This document shows positions 29,145 through 41,291 of a stretch of 64,000 bases of DNA, piece after piece. The notes below the pieces were generated by a model. The model was not told the DNA's origin. It was given only the letters and a program-made list of their open reading frames with translations, and ran no database searches. Position numbers and translations under genes: made by a program. The number at the start of each line of letters is the position of its first letter. Position 1 is the stretch's first letter. Source of the stretch: Trichomonas vaginalis G3 (lineage: Eukaryota > Parabasalia > Trichomonadida > Trichomonadidae); contig NC_067208.1 in NCBI RefSeq assembly GCF_026262505.1, positions 7,449,962 through 7,513,961 of the forward strand, in the 5' to 3' direction.

Positions 29145-30089
29145 TATTCATGATTTATGAATTTATATAATCAAAAAATTGTAATTAAAGACCATTATTA
29201 ACGAAAGCATTCATCAATTGTTTAATATCAATTGAAATATGAAAAACTTTATATTCAAAAGATGATGCGGCTTGATTTCTCAATTTAATTTTCAAAGAGT
29301 TCGTATTTGTTACAGTGAATTTAAATAATTAGTACTGATATAGTAATGCAATAATATCGGGAACATGGCTCTTAATTTCGAAATAGGTTTTCTTTGTAAG
29401 GCATCTAAGTATTAACAAACTGATATTTCAATAAAGAGTTCAATATTATAATAGAAATTTGCTATGACAGAAAGAATAAAACTATAGCAAAAAGAATTAT
29501 TGTTATTTCGATGATATTTTGTAATATTCTTCGTTTACAAATGATTGGACATTGTATCTTGGGGAGATGTTGGATAATAAATTTAACGATTTCTTATTCA
29601 ATTCTATTATATCATTGCTATCTTGAAGTGGAAAATTTTTCTTAAGAGTGCACTTACACCTGTATTACATGTCCTTCGATTCAGATGTTTAAGGTTAATT
29701 TTCAATGACACTTCACGCCATTTGTCAGAAATTTGAATTAAAGTCAGATACGCGTAAGTGCACCCTTAAGAACATTTGTCATTACAAGTATAAGTAAAGA
29801 CACTCAAGATGCATTTTTGTCATTCAATAATCTATTCTCTCGCTATTGCAAACAATTTCAAATGTCGCATTCAATTTCTGTGTAATACAATATCATTCAC
29901 TAGGATCAGTTTATTCATAACTTTACTCACTTTTCAACATATTTCTGTAAAGCAGGATAAATATGCTTCCAATACGTAACATCATTTATCATTTTCCTTT
30001 AGACAAGTGCGTTAATTTTTCAAGGATTTATTATTATCGTTTTTTATTATTAAAAATAATTTTTTTACAAACAAAAAAAATAAAAAAAC
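29145..30089. other. Gene A-ANK spacer with two relics (unit 2)
   Basis: Minus-strand pieces near 29555-29635 (DIIELNKKSLNLLSNISP) resemble the ankyrin N-terminal relic at 24430-24480. The 3' end of a copy-1-type gene A remains at about 29905-30015 (matching 18170-18287, with deletions). The 120-bp MITE lies between them. No intact gene is present. Confidence 0.5.
29646..29765. mobile_element. 120-bp TTAA-flanked MITE (unit 2)
   Basis: TTAA at 29642-29645 and 29766-29769 flanks inverted ends GAGTGCACTTAC and GTAAGTGCACCC. The GTGCAC end and TTAA target are shared with the 1.04-kb element, so the two are probably related. Confidence 0.82.
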
Positions 30090-30757
30090 TCATTTATTTA
30101 AAAGAAGATTAATGATATCTTCGTTCTTTGTCTGGAGTGCGACGTCTTTAGCTGTGTGTCCTTCGCTGTCAACAACACTCAAATCGAGGTCTTCACGAGA
30201 AAGAGAACTTTGACAACTTCGATTTTTTCGTTTTCAATAGCGTTGAAAATAGGAGTTCGCTTCATCAAGTTCTGACGGTTGACATCGACATTTTCGTGTT
30301 GAAGCAACTCTTCGACGAAACTAGTTGAGCCGCATTTAGCGGCAACATGGAGAGGTGTCCACTGGATTGAGTCGACGCAGTTCAAGTCAACGTCATCTCG
30401 ATCGGCGAAAAGACGGATTAAGTCTGAGAAATCATTAGATGCAGCGATGTGAAGAGGTGTGAAACTAGAATCATCAGGAAGTTGTGGATTGACATCTTTG
30501 TCGTTCAGAAGACACTCAACGCACTGTTTGTGGTGGAGAAGAACTGCGTAATGAAGAGCACTGCGATTCTTCTTGTCGACGATGTTCTTCTCGATGCCTG
30601 GAAAACTCAAGAGAAGTTCTAAAGCTTCGAAATGTCCGTCACGAGCTGCCCGGATCAATGCTGTACGTGATGAGTTGTTAGTGGCATTGACATCAATGGA
30701 TGGATCAGAAAGAAGAAGTCGCAGAACACGTGTGTGACCATTAATTGCTCTCAACAT
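30090..30757 (-). pseudogene. ANK copy 2, one-base deletion near the 3' end
   Basis: It matches copy 3 except that AAAAGAG is AAAGAG at about 30202-30207, which shifts the frame in the sixth repeat and ends the protein at 192 residues instead of 222. Confidence 0.85.
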
Positions 30758-30840
30758 AACACTTTAATTGTCAACATCTTCTTACAGTTAAAGAATTCTG
30801 TAACAAATTCAATTTATTTGATTTATCAGATACTAATGTT

Positions 30841-31047
30841 TTAAAAAAGCATATTGTTTTGATCAATTTCATCTAATTCAATATTGCATTCTATTACTGC
30901 TACTAAACAATTCATTGTTTCGGCATATTCCATACAATTCGTATTTGTCAAAAAATTAAACATCAAATCCCAAATAGGATATAAATGATTTTTGTAGATA
31001 CTAATTCTCGAAATTAATGTAGAGATGTTGGATATAAGACTAGTCAT
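30841..31047 (-). pseudogene. 68-codon ankyrin-gene segment (unit 2)
   Basis: The encoded protein is identical to that of the unit 1 segment, directly next to the TTAA element as there. Confidence 0.5.
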
Positions 31048-31054
31048 ATATTAA

Positions 31055-32095
31055 GGGTGCACACGAGAGGATCATGTAAACTTCAGAATTTAGAACCTTA
31101 TTTTTAGGCATTATCTTGGCTACCTATTTAGGCTCGAAAAGCAAAAAAATATCAAAAAATACAACTTGACTCCATTATGACCCTTTCATGGAGGTAGTTT
31201 TTATCCGCTAGTATTTTCCCTTTGAATCTCTTTACAATTCGAAATCAAATTCAAATCTCAGTAGAAGAAAGGAAGAATCGACTTACTACGGTTGTAATAC
31301 GAATAAATACATATATTTAATTATTTTTATTTACATAATAATTGTTTGAAGCTCATATTCCAACAAATTTTTAAATAAAAACATTAAAATGTTGAAAATG
31401 TTCATATATTTTAATAGGGTTTTGGCACTTTATTGAGGAATTACTACATACATAGTCGAACTGAACTTATATTTTGAAATTTAAATTATTTATCAAAATT
31501 AAAATTTAACTTGAAATTTATAATTATTTAGTCATATTTTGCATAATTCTAAGTAGATTTTGTAAAAAATCAAGAAAGAAAAATTTTAACGTGCTTTATT
31601 TTTTCTTTTTTATAATAATACATATTATTATATAATTAACATATTCATAATGTTTCACCCTTTCAAAAATATCCTCCTCCTCCTCTCAAATAAACGTACA
31701 TACGGGTGGCCTCTTTTTTCAAAAAATTAAAATTTGAAATTTTGGGCTCAAATATTAGAGATTTTTTCAACCTTCAACGATATATGTTGTCTATATCAGA
31801 CCTCCTTTCTTTTTGATACTTAACATTGTTCCTAAATCTTAGCCGTTAAGGCTGTTCTGAAAATATTTTTTTTTCGAAAAAATTCGAAAAAAATTCTTAA
31901 AATTCAAAAATCCCTTAATTCCTGAGGATTTTGGAAAAAAGTTTTTACATGAACATGTGTATATTATATGAAGTATATTGATAAGGTAAAAATCAAATTT
32001 TATTGCATATTCATCGAGAAAATAAACTAACGAATCCCTCAAAATTGAGAGGGTAATCCTCCTCCTCTCAAATAAACGTACATACGGGTGCACCC
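31055..32095. mobile_element. TTAA-bounded 1041-bp element (unit 2), empty for hAT
   Basis: TTAA at 31051-31054 and 32096-32099. The hAT target CAAATATT is present once near 31748. The right-end sequence is duplicated internally near 31687. Confidence 0.85.
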
Positions 32096-32099
32096 TTAA

Positions 32100-32641
32100 G
32101 TATATCAATAATGTTTTCTTAGTTTACATATTATTGATATTTGTATCATGCTGAAATGTGAGATCAATTCGATTGTATCATCGCTTATCTTGATGTGGTA
32201 AATTTTTGTCATTTCAACTATAAATGGAATAATTATAGGTTCAAAACGAACAGTGTAAATGTCGTCGAACATTTCAATGCATACGAATTTGAAATCAATA
32301 TGTGTATCTTCTACAAGGTACTGATCAATGTATGATTTAAATTTTTAGAAAATTATCTCTGTTTTAGTTTAATAAAATAATATTGCGCGGTGAATTTGTA
32401 TCTCAAAATTATGTAACTGTATCGGTAACAACTTCAAATGTCTTATTGACAAGATTTGTAAAAAAAAATCAAAAATATACTTGAGATCATATAAATGTGC
32501 TCTTCTCTTTATAACGTAAGAATTGATCAAAGATAACATGTGTACTACTGATTGATTTTGGAGGATTGCTATGATTAGAGACGATTTGATTAAATAATTC
32601 AATGAAAAATGGACTATTTGATTCATCAATTAGGAGATTCG
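32100..32641 (-). pseudogene. Decayed N-terminal ankyrin-gene segment (unit 2)
   Basis: Counterpart of 24369-24910 with the same stops. Confidence 0.45.
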
Positions 32642-33663
32642 ATTGTTTGTATTCGATTGCACTTCTGCATTTGGTGAATTAGTTGTATCGTAAATCAAGG
32701 AAAGTTAATCATCTGCTGTGATACTCTTAAAAAATTAAAAGAACGAATTTTTTTTCTAAATACAATTAATGGCATCAGATGATTAGATTACTTTTTTAGA
32801 AATCATCAATCAAATTTGGCATATTTTTGAAAGAATATCTAAAGACAAGACACCCAATAAGAGTTTTTGTGCATACGGTTCTCGGGCGCCTATGTCACAT
32901 TCACAAAGGACTCCGTCTTTATTAGCAAACTCAGAAGAAATGTTTAACCAAAAGAAAAATTATTTCATCAAGACTAATAAATGTTTTAAAAAAGCAAATC
33001 ACATCATTAACATATCAGTTTTAATTACAAAACTCAACGATACATAACAAATTTCTTCGAAATTTAAATTCTCATTAAAAAATTCTTTTGATACAAATTA
33101 AATAGCTACATATTCGATTTTCCCATTGATACGAACTTATTGTTTTCATTCAAGATTTACAAGAAATCAAATACTTATTTCACAACAACAAATATCTATT
33201 TTTACTCAAACACGAGCATGTATTTACTAATAAATTCATGTTTTTACATCATTACATTTGACAATACTATCAAAACAACCCCAAAATCAAACTAATTTTC
33301 GATATTCTTTATTCAGACCAGAGAATTCATATAAATCATCGATTACTCAAATTTAAGTATTCATTTAATGTAATAATTGTTAGATATTAGGCGTTTTATA
33401 TAAAAATTCTCCCTATTTCAAATTTTCAAGCGAATTAAGTCGATATTTCATACATTTTATAATATACAAATCATGTGTAAGTACAATAGCTTTAATTATT
33501 TACAATATTGATCATTTTATTACGAAATCCAAAAATTTAATCAGCAAAATCGATGTTTTTATATAAGATTAGAATGATTTACATCATTGTTTCCATGCAC
33601 TAGCTGTTAAAATGCTGATGACAGCTAAAAGAATCGCAATTTCATAACTTGAATATAAGATTC
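32642..33663. other. AT-rich spacer (unit 2/3)
   Basis: Near-identical to 24911-25932; nothing coding seen. Confidence 0.6.
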
Positions 33664-33724
33664 AAATGAATCGGCATTATTTGACATTTACATCATTGAA
33701 ATGTCAAATAATGCCGATTCATTT
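33664..33724. promoter_or_regulatory. Perfect 26-bp hairpin (gene A copy 3)
   Basis: Same arms and loop as 25933-25993, with the same uORF and TGATG overlap at 33728-33732. Confidence 0.75.
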
Positions 33725-33729
33725 TTTTG

Positions 33730-34755
33730 ATGAAAACAATGAAATTCAATCACGATTTTCAGATAACAGTATCAAAACACACATCAACTATGAATAATTT
33801 ACACTTTGATCAATCATCTGCTGATGTTTGGAAGTTATTTTACAATACATCACCTAATTCAAAACCAATTCAAGGTACAAATGTTACAGCAAGATCAACA
33901 AATAATGAATGCTTCTTATATAACTGTATATTCATCACCATTACGACCAATAGTGCCATTTATTTTACGAATACAAGAAATAAATTTCTTAACTCATATT
34001 GTTCATTTACTAACTGCAGCAGTAATACAAATGGTGGATCTATATACTTTTCCTGTGATAGTTCCATTGTCCAATACCGAACATGTGGCTATAAATCAAA
34101 AACAAACTCATATGGGCATCATTCATATGTAGAATTAGTTTCTAAATCAAATAATAAAAATTATCTTTATGAAAGTTCTTTTTATTTATGCGGAAATTTA
34201 GAAAAATATTGTACAAATCTTCTTTGGTATGGAAATATTGAAGTTAAATCAATCAACACAAGTTTCTGTGAAGCAGACTATGACTCAGGAATACTTCTAA
34301 ATCAACCAACAAGTCTAAGTAACGTAACATATTCATCATTTTGTAACACAACATCATATTATAGAATTTTAGAATTAGATTATGGTAACTATAATTTTAA
34401 TTTTTGTAATGTTTTGAATAATGAACACAAAAAATCTGATTATGGAACATTCTGTGCAGATGGATCAAATGTTCTTATTGAAAACTGTTCATTTCTTGGA
34501 AACACAGGACCAGGAGTAGAATTTTATCAAGATTATTCTGGTTCAATTACAGTTAAAGATTCTTTCTGTGACAGAATAATAGGTAAAACATATCAATCAG
34601 TTATAACAAATAATGTTAAAAATATATATTCTATTCATAATCTTTCTCACTTTTCATCATATCTGTGTGAAGCTGAGTTTCCTATTATAGATAAAAAGCC
34701 TATGAGATCTGCTTTTGATTTATATCATCAATTTTCCTTTAGACGAAGGCGTTAA
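33730..34755 (+). CDS. Gene A copy 3: intact cysteine-rich probable beta-helix protein
   Basis: Read from ATG 33730 the protein has 341 residues. TTG just upstream is not used, as eukaryotic starts are ATG. Strand-like repeats lie at CSFTNCSS (91-98), GGSIYF (102-107), CNTTSY (205-210), ENCSFLGNTGPG (251-262) and ITVKDSFC (273-280), with about a dozen cysteines and many N-x-S/T sites. No signal peptide or membrane span is evident, and the end is basic (SFRRRR). The pattern suggests a parallel beta-helix surface-type domain, but I know no named family. Residues 28-46 (DQSSADVWKLF) and 126-140 (the loop before NNKNYLYE) differ most between copies. Confidence 0.72.
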   Translation: MKTMKFNHDFQITVSKHTSTMNNLHFDQSSADVWKLFYNTSPNSKPIQGTNVTARSTNNECFLYNCIFITITTNSAIYFTNTRNKFLNSYCSFTNCSSNTNGGSIYFSCDSSIVQYRTCGYKSKTNSYGHHSYVELVSKSNNKNYLYESSFYLCGNLEKYCTNLLWYGNIEVKSINTSFCEADYDSGILLNQPTSLSNVTYSSFCNTTSYYRILELDYGNYNFNFCNVLNNEHKKSDYGTFCADGSNVLIENCSFLGNTGPGVEFYQDYSGSITVKDSFCDRIIGKTYQSVITNNVKNIYSIHNLSHFSSYLCEAEFPIIDKKPMRSAFDLYHQFSFRRRR

Positions 34756-35700
34756 TATTCATGATTTATGAATTTATATAATCAAAAAATTGTAATTAAA
34801 GACCATTATTAACGAAAGCATTCATCAATTGTTTAATATCAATTGAAATATGAAAAACTTTATATTCAAAAGATGATGCGGCTTGATTTCTCAATTTAAT
34901 TTTCAAAGAGTTCGTATTTGTTACAGTGAATTTAAATAATTAGTACTGATATAGTAATGCAATAATATCGGGAACATGGCTCTTAATTTCGAAATAGGTT
35001 TTCTTTGTAAGGCATCTAAGTATTAACAAACTGATATTTCAATAAAGAGTTCAATATTATAATAGAAATTTGCTATGACAGAAAGAATAAAACTATAGCA
35101 AAAAGAATTATTGTTATTTCGATGATATTTTGTAATATTCTTCGTTTACAAATGATTGGACATTGTATCTTGGGGAGATGTTGGATAATAAATTTAACGA
35201 TTTCTTATTCAATTCTATTATATCATTGCTATCTTGAAGTGGAAAATTTTTCTTAAGAGTGCACTTACACCTGTATTACATGTCCTTCGATTCAGATGTT
35301 TAAGGTTAATTTTCAATGACACTTCACGCCATTTGTCAGAAATTTGAATTAAAGTCAGATACGCGTAAGTGCACCCTTAAGAACATTTGTCATTACAAGT
35401 ATAAGTAAAGACACTCAAGATGCATTTTTGTCATTCAATAATCTATTCTCTCGCTATTGCAAACAATTTCAAATGTCGCATTCAATTTCTGTGTAATACA
35501 ATATCATTCACTAGGATCAGTTTATTCATAACTTTACTCACTTTTCAACATATTTCTGTAAAGCAGGATAAATATGCTTCCAATACGTAACATCATTTAT
35601 CATTTTCCTTTAGACAAGTGCGTTAATTTTTCAAGGATTTATTATTATCGTTTTTTATTATTAAAAATAATTTTTTTACAAACAAAAAAAATAAAAAAAC
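34756..35700. other. Gene A-ANK spacer with relics (unit 3)
   Basis: Near-identical counterpart of 29145-30089; relic of a copy-1-type gene A end at about 35516-35626. Confidence 0.5.
35257..35376. mobile_element. 120-bp TTAA-flanked MITE (unit 3)
   Basis: Same insertion and ends as 29646-29765, so it predates the amplification. Confidence 0.82.
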
Positions 35701-36369
35701 TCATTTATTTAAAAGAAGATTAATGATATCTTCGTTCTTTGTCTGGAGTGCGACGTCTTTAGCTGTGTGTCCTTCGCTGTCAACAACACTCAAATCGAGG
35801 TCTTCACGAGAAAAGAGAACTTTGACAACTTCGATTTTTTCGTTTTCAATAGCGTTGAAAATAGGAGTTCGCTTCATCAAGTTCTGACGGTTGACATCGA
35901 CATTTTCGTGTTGAAGCAACTCTTCGACGAAACTAGTTGAGCCGCATTTAGCGGCAACATGGAGAGGTGTCCACTGGATTGAGTCGACGCAGTTCAAGTC
36001 AACGTCATCTCGATCGGCGAAAAGACGGATTAAGTCTGAGAAATCATTAGATGCAGCGATGTGAAGAGGTGTGAAACTAGAATCATCAGGAAGTTGTGGA
36101 TTGACATCTTTGTCGTTCAGAAGACACTCAACGCACTGTTTGTGGTGGAGAAGAACTGCGTAATGAAGAGCACTGCGATTCTTCTTGTCGACGATGTTCT
36201 TCTCGATGCCTGGAAAACTCAAGAGAAGTTCTAAAGCTTCGAAATGTCCGTCACGAGCTGCCCGGATCAATGCTGTACGTGATGAGTTGTTAGTGGCATT
36301 GACATCAATGGATGGATCAGAAAGAAGAAGTCGCAGAACACGTGTGTGACCATTAATTGCTCTCAACAT
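35701..36369 (-). CDS. ANK copy 3: ankyrin-repeat protein, intact
   Basis: 222 residues ending DIINLLLNK. The bases AAAAGAG at 35812-35818 keep the frame and change one leucine to phenylalanine (VLFSRED) relative to copies 1 and 7. The repeat layout is as in copy 1, with the usual stop retained. Confidence 0.83.
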   Translation of the reverse strand: MLRAINGHTRVLRLLLSDPSIDVNATNNSSRTALIRAARDGHFEALELLLSFPGIEKNIVDKKNRSALHYAVLLHHKQCVECLLNDKDVNPQLPDDSSFTPLHIAASNDFSDLIRLFADRDDVDLNCVDSIQWTPLHVAAKCGSTSFVEELLQHENVDVNRQNLMKRTPIFNAIENEKIEVVKVLFSREDLDLSVVDSEGHTAKDVALQTKNEDIINLLLNK

Positions 36370-36452
36370 AACACTTTAATTGTCAACATCTTCTTACAGT
36401 TAAAGAATTCTGTAACAAATTCAATTTATTTGATTTATCAGATACTAATGTT

Positions 36453-36659
36453 TTAAAAAAGCATATTGTTTTGATCAATTTCATCTAATTCAATATTGCA
36501 TTCTATTACTGCTACTAAACAATTCATTGTTTCGGCATATTCCATACAATTCGTATTTGTCAAAAAATTAAACATCAAATCCCAAATAGGATATAAATGA
36601 TTTTTGTAGATACTAATTCTCGAAATTAATGTAGAGATGTTGGATATAAGACTAGTCAT
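36453..36659 (-). pseudogene. 68-codon ankyrin-gene segment (unit 3)
   Basis: Same 68 residues as in the other units. Confidence 0.5.
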
Positions 36660-36666
36660 ATATTAA

Positions 36667-37704
36667 GGTGCACACGAGAGGATCATGTAAACTTCAGAAT
36701 TTAGAACCTTATTTTTAGGCATTATCTTGGCTACCTATTTAGGCTCGAAAAGCAAAAAAATATCAAAAAATACAACTTGACTCCATTATGACCCTTTCAT
36801 GGAGGTAGTTTTTATCCGCTAGTATTTTCCCTTTGAATCTCTTTACAATTCGAAATCAAATTCAAATCTCAGTAGAAGAAAGGAAGAATCGACTTACTAC
36901 GGTTGTAATACGAATAAATACATATATTTAATTATTTTTATTTACATAATAATTGTTTGAAGCTCATATTCCAACAAATTTTTAAATAAAAACATTAAAA
37001 TGTTGAAAATGTTCATATATTTTAATAGGGTTTTGGCACTTTATTGAGGAATTACTACATACATAGTCGAACTGAACTTGAATATTTTGAAATTTAAATT
37101 ATTTATCAAAATTAAAATTTAACTTGAAATTTATAATTATTTAGTCATATTTTGCATAATTCTAAGTAGATTTTGTAAAAAATCAAGAAAGAAAAATTTA
37201 ACGTGCTTTATTTTTTCTTTTTTATAATAATACATATTATTATATAATTAACATATTCATAATGTTTCACCCTTTCAAAAATATCCTCCTCCTCTCTCAA
37301 ATAAACGTACATACGGGTGGCCTCTTTTTTCAAAAAATTAAAATTTGAAATTTTGGGCTCAAATATTAGAGATTTTTTCAACCTTCAACGATATATGTTG
37401 TCTATATCAGACCTCCTTTCTTTTTGATACTTAACATTGTTCCTAAATCTTAGCCGTTAAGGCTGTTCTGAAAATATTTTTTTTTCGAAAAAATTCGAAA
37501 AAAATTTTAAAATTCAAAAATCCCTTAATTCCTGAGGATTTTGGAAAAAGTTTTTACATGAACATGTGTATATTATATGAAGTATATTGATAAGGTAAAA
37601 ATCAAATTTTATTGCATATTCATCGAGAAAATAAACTAACGAATCCCTCAAAATTGAGAGGGTAATCCTCCTCCTCTCAAATAAACGTACATACGGGTGC
37701 ACCC
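36667..37704. mobile_element. TTAA-bounded element (unit 3)
   Basis: TTAA at 36663-36666 and 37705-37708. The left end has lost one G (GGTGCAC). The hAT site is empty near 37360. Confidence 0.85.
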
Positions 37705-37708
37705 TTAA

Positions 37709-38250
37709 GTATATCAATAATGTTTTCTTAGTTTACATATTATTGATATTTGTATCATGCTGAAATGTGAGATCAATTCGATTGTATCATCGCTTATCTT
37801 GATGTGGTAAATTTTTGTCATTTCAACTATAAATGGAATAATTATAGGTTCAAAACGAACAGTGTAAATGTCGTCGAACATTTCAATGCATACGAATTTG
37901 AAATCAATATGTGTATCTTCTACAAGGTACTGATCAATGTATGATTTAAATTTTTAGAAAATTATCTCTGTTTTAGTTTAATAAAATAATATTGCGCGGT
38001 GAATTTGTATCTCAAAATTATGTAACTGTATCGGTAACAACTTCAAATGTCTTATTGACAAGATTTGTAAAAAAAAATCAAAAATATACTTGAGATCATA
38101 TAAATGTGCTCTTCTCTTTATAACGTAAGAATTGATCAAAGATAACATGTGTACTACTGATTGATTTTGGAGGATTGCTATGATTAGAGACGATTTGATT
38201 AAATAATTCAATGAAAAATGGACTATTTGATTCATCAATTAGGAGATTCG
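37709..38250 (-). pseudogene. Decayed N-terminal ankyrin-gene segment (unit 3)
   Basis: Counterpart of 24369-24910. Confidence 0.45.
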
Positions 38251-39272
38251 ATTGTTTGTATTCGATTGCACTTCTGCATTTGGTGAATTAGTTGTATCGT
38301 AAATCAAGGAAAGTTAATCATCTGCTGTGATACTCTTAAAAAATTAAAAGAACGAATTTTTTTTCTAAATACAATTAATGGCATCAGATGATTAGATTAC
38401 TTTTTTAGAAATCATCAATCAAATTTGGCATATTTTTGAAAGAATATCTAAAGACAAGACACCCAATAAGAGTTTTTGTGCATACGGTTCTCGGGCGCCT
38501 ATGTCACATTCACAAAGGACTCCGTCTTTATTAGCAAACTCAGAAGAAATGTTTAACTAAAAGAAAAATTATTTCATCAAGACTAATAAATGTTTTAAAA
38601 AAGCAAATCACATCATTAACATATCAGTTTTAATTACAAAACTCAACGATACATAACAAATTTCTTCGAAATTTAAATTCTCATTAAAAAATTCTTTTGA
38701 TACAAATTAAATAGCTACATATTCGATTTTCCCATTGATACGAACTTATTGTTTTCATTCAAGATTTACAAGAAATCAAATACTTATTTCACAACAACAA
38801 ATATCTATTTTTACTCAAACACGAGCATGTATTTACTAATAAATTCATGTTTTTACATCATTACATTTGACAATACTATCAAAACAACCCCAAAATCAAA
38901 CTAATTTTCGATATTCTTTATTCAGACCAGAGAATTCATATAAATCATCGATTACTCAAATTTAAGTATTCATTTAATGTAATAATTGTTAGATATTAGG
39001 CGTTTTATATAAAAATTCTCCCTATTTCAAATTTTCAAGCGAATTAAGTCGATATTTCATACATTTTATAATATACAAATCATGTGTAAGTACAATAGCT
39101 TTAATTATTTACAATATTGATCATTTTATTACGAAATCCAAAAATTTAATCAGCAAAATCGATGTTTTTATATAAGATTAGAATGATTTACATCATTGTT
39201 TCCATGCACTAGCTGTTAAAATGCTGATGACAGCTAAAAGAATCGCAATTTCATAACTTGAATATAAGATTC
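38251..39272. other. AT-rich spacer (unit 3/4)
   Basis: Near-identical to 24911-25932; nothing coding seen. Confidence 0.6.
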
Positions 39273-39333
39273 AAATGAATCGGCATTATTTGACATTTAC
39301 ATCATTGAAATGTCAAATAATGCCGATTCATTT
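39273..39333. promoter_or_regulatory. Perfect 26-bp hairpin (gene A copy 4)
   Basis: Same arms, loop and uORF as in unit 2. Confidence 0.75.
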
Positions 39334-39338
39334 TTTTG

Positions 39339-40346
39339 ATGAAAACAATGAAATTCAATCACGATCTTCAGATAACAGTATCAAAACACACATCAACTAT
39401 GAATAATTTACACTTTGATCAATTACCTGATGATGTTTGGAACTATTTTACAATACATCACCTAATCAAACCAATTCAAGGTACAAATGTTACAGCAAGA
39501 TCAACAAATAATGAATGCTTCTTATATAACTGTATATTCATCACCATTACGACCAATAGTGCCATTTATTTTACGAATACAAGAAATAAATTTCTTAACT
39601 CATATTGTTCATTTACTAACTGCAGCAGTAATACAGATGGTGGATCTATCTACTTTAACTGTGATAGTTCCATTGTCCAATACCGAACATGTGGCTACAA
39701 ATCAAAAACAAACTCTCAAGAAGGACATCATTCATATGTTAAATTAGTTTATAATTCAAATAATAAAAATTATCTTTATGAAAGTTCTTTTTATTTATGC
39801 GGAAATTTAGAAAAATTTTACAAATCTTCTTTTATGGAAATATTGAAGTTAAATCAATCAACACAAGTTTCTGTGAAGCAGACTGACTCAGGAATATTTA
39901 TCAACCAACAAGTCTAGTAATGTAACATATTCATCATTTTGTAACACAACATCATATTATACAATTTTAAATTAGAATGGTAACTATAATTTTAATTTTT
40001 GTAATGTTTTGAATAATGAAACAAAAAATCTGATTATAGAACATTCTATGCATTTGGATCAACTGTTCTTATTGAAAACTGTTCATTTCTTGGAAACACA
40101 GGACCAGGAAAAGAATTTTATCAAGATTATTCTGGTTCAATTACAGTTAAAGATTCTTTCTGTGACAGAATAATAGAAAACATATCAATCAGTTATAACA
40201 AATAATGTTAAAATATATATTCTATTCATAATCTTTCTCACTTTTCATCATATCTGTGTGAAGCTGAGTTTCCTATTATAGATAAAAAGCCTATGAGATC
40301 TGCTTTTGATTTATATCATCAATTTTCCTTTAGACGAAGGCGTTAA
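39339..40346 (+). pseudogene. Gene A copy 4, many small deletions
   Basis: Deletions after DDVW first shift the frame and then restore it before IQGTNVTAR. Further one- to three-base losses follow from about 39818 (FYKSSFMEI reading, then stop at 39917) and continue to 40215. Most losses fall at positions where sister copies differ from each other. The intact 3' end with the basic tail is kept. Confidence 0.85.
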
Positions 40347-41291
40347 TATTCATGATTTATGAATTTATATAATCAAAAAATTGTAATTAAAGACCATTAT
40401 TAACGAAAGCATTCATCAATTGTTTAATATCAATTGAAATATGAAAAACTTTATATTCAAAAGATGATGCGGCTTGATTTCTCAATTTAATTTTCAAAGA
40501 GTTCGTATTTGTTACAGTGAATTTAAATAATTAGTACTGATATAGTAATGCAATAATATCGGGAACATGGCTCTTAATTTCGAAATAGGTTTTCTTTGTA
40601 AGGCATCTAAGTATTAACAAACTGATATTTCAATAAAGAGTTCAATATTATAATAGAAATTTGCTATGACAGAAAGAATAAAACTATAGCAAAAAGAATT
40701 ATTGTTATTTCGATGATATTTTGTAATATTCTTCGTTTACAAATGATTGGACATTGTATCTTGGGGAGATGTTGGATAATAAATTTAACGATTTCTTATT
40801 CAATTCTATTATATCATTGCTATCTTGAAGTGGAAAATTTTTCTTAAGAGTGCACTTACACCTGTATTACATGTCCTTCGATTCAGATGTTTAAGGTTAA
40901 TTTTCAATGACACTTCACGCCATTTGTCAGAAATTTGAATTAAAGTCAGATACGCGTAAGTGCACCCTTAAGAACATTTGTCATTACAAGTATAAGTAAA
41001 GACACTCAAGATGCATTTTTGTCATTCAATAATCTATTCTCTCGCTATTGCAAACAATTTCAAATGTCGCATTCAATTTCTGTGTAATACAATATCATTC
41101 ACTAGGATCAGTTTATTCATAACTTTACTCACTTTTCAACATATTTCTGTAAAGCAGGATAAATATGCTTCCAATACGTAACATCATTTATCATTTTCCT
41201 TTAGACAAGTGCGTTAATTTTTCAAGGATTTATTATTATCGTTTTTTATTATTAAAAATAATTTTTTTACAAACAAAAAAAATAAAAAAAC
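40347..41291. other. Gene A-ANK spacer with relics (unit 4)
   Basis: Near-identical counterpart of 29145-30089. Confidence 0.5.
40848..40967. mobile_element. 120-bp TTAA-flanked MITE (unit 4)
   Basis: Same insertion as in unit 2. Confidence 0.82.
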
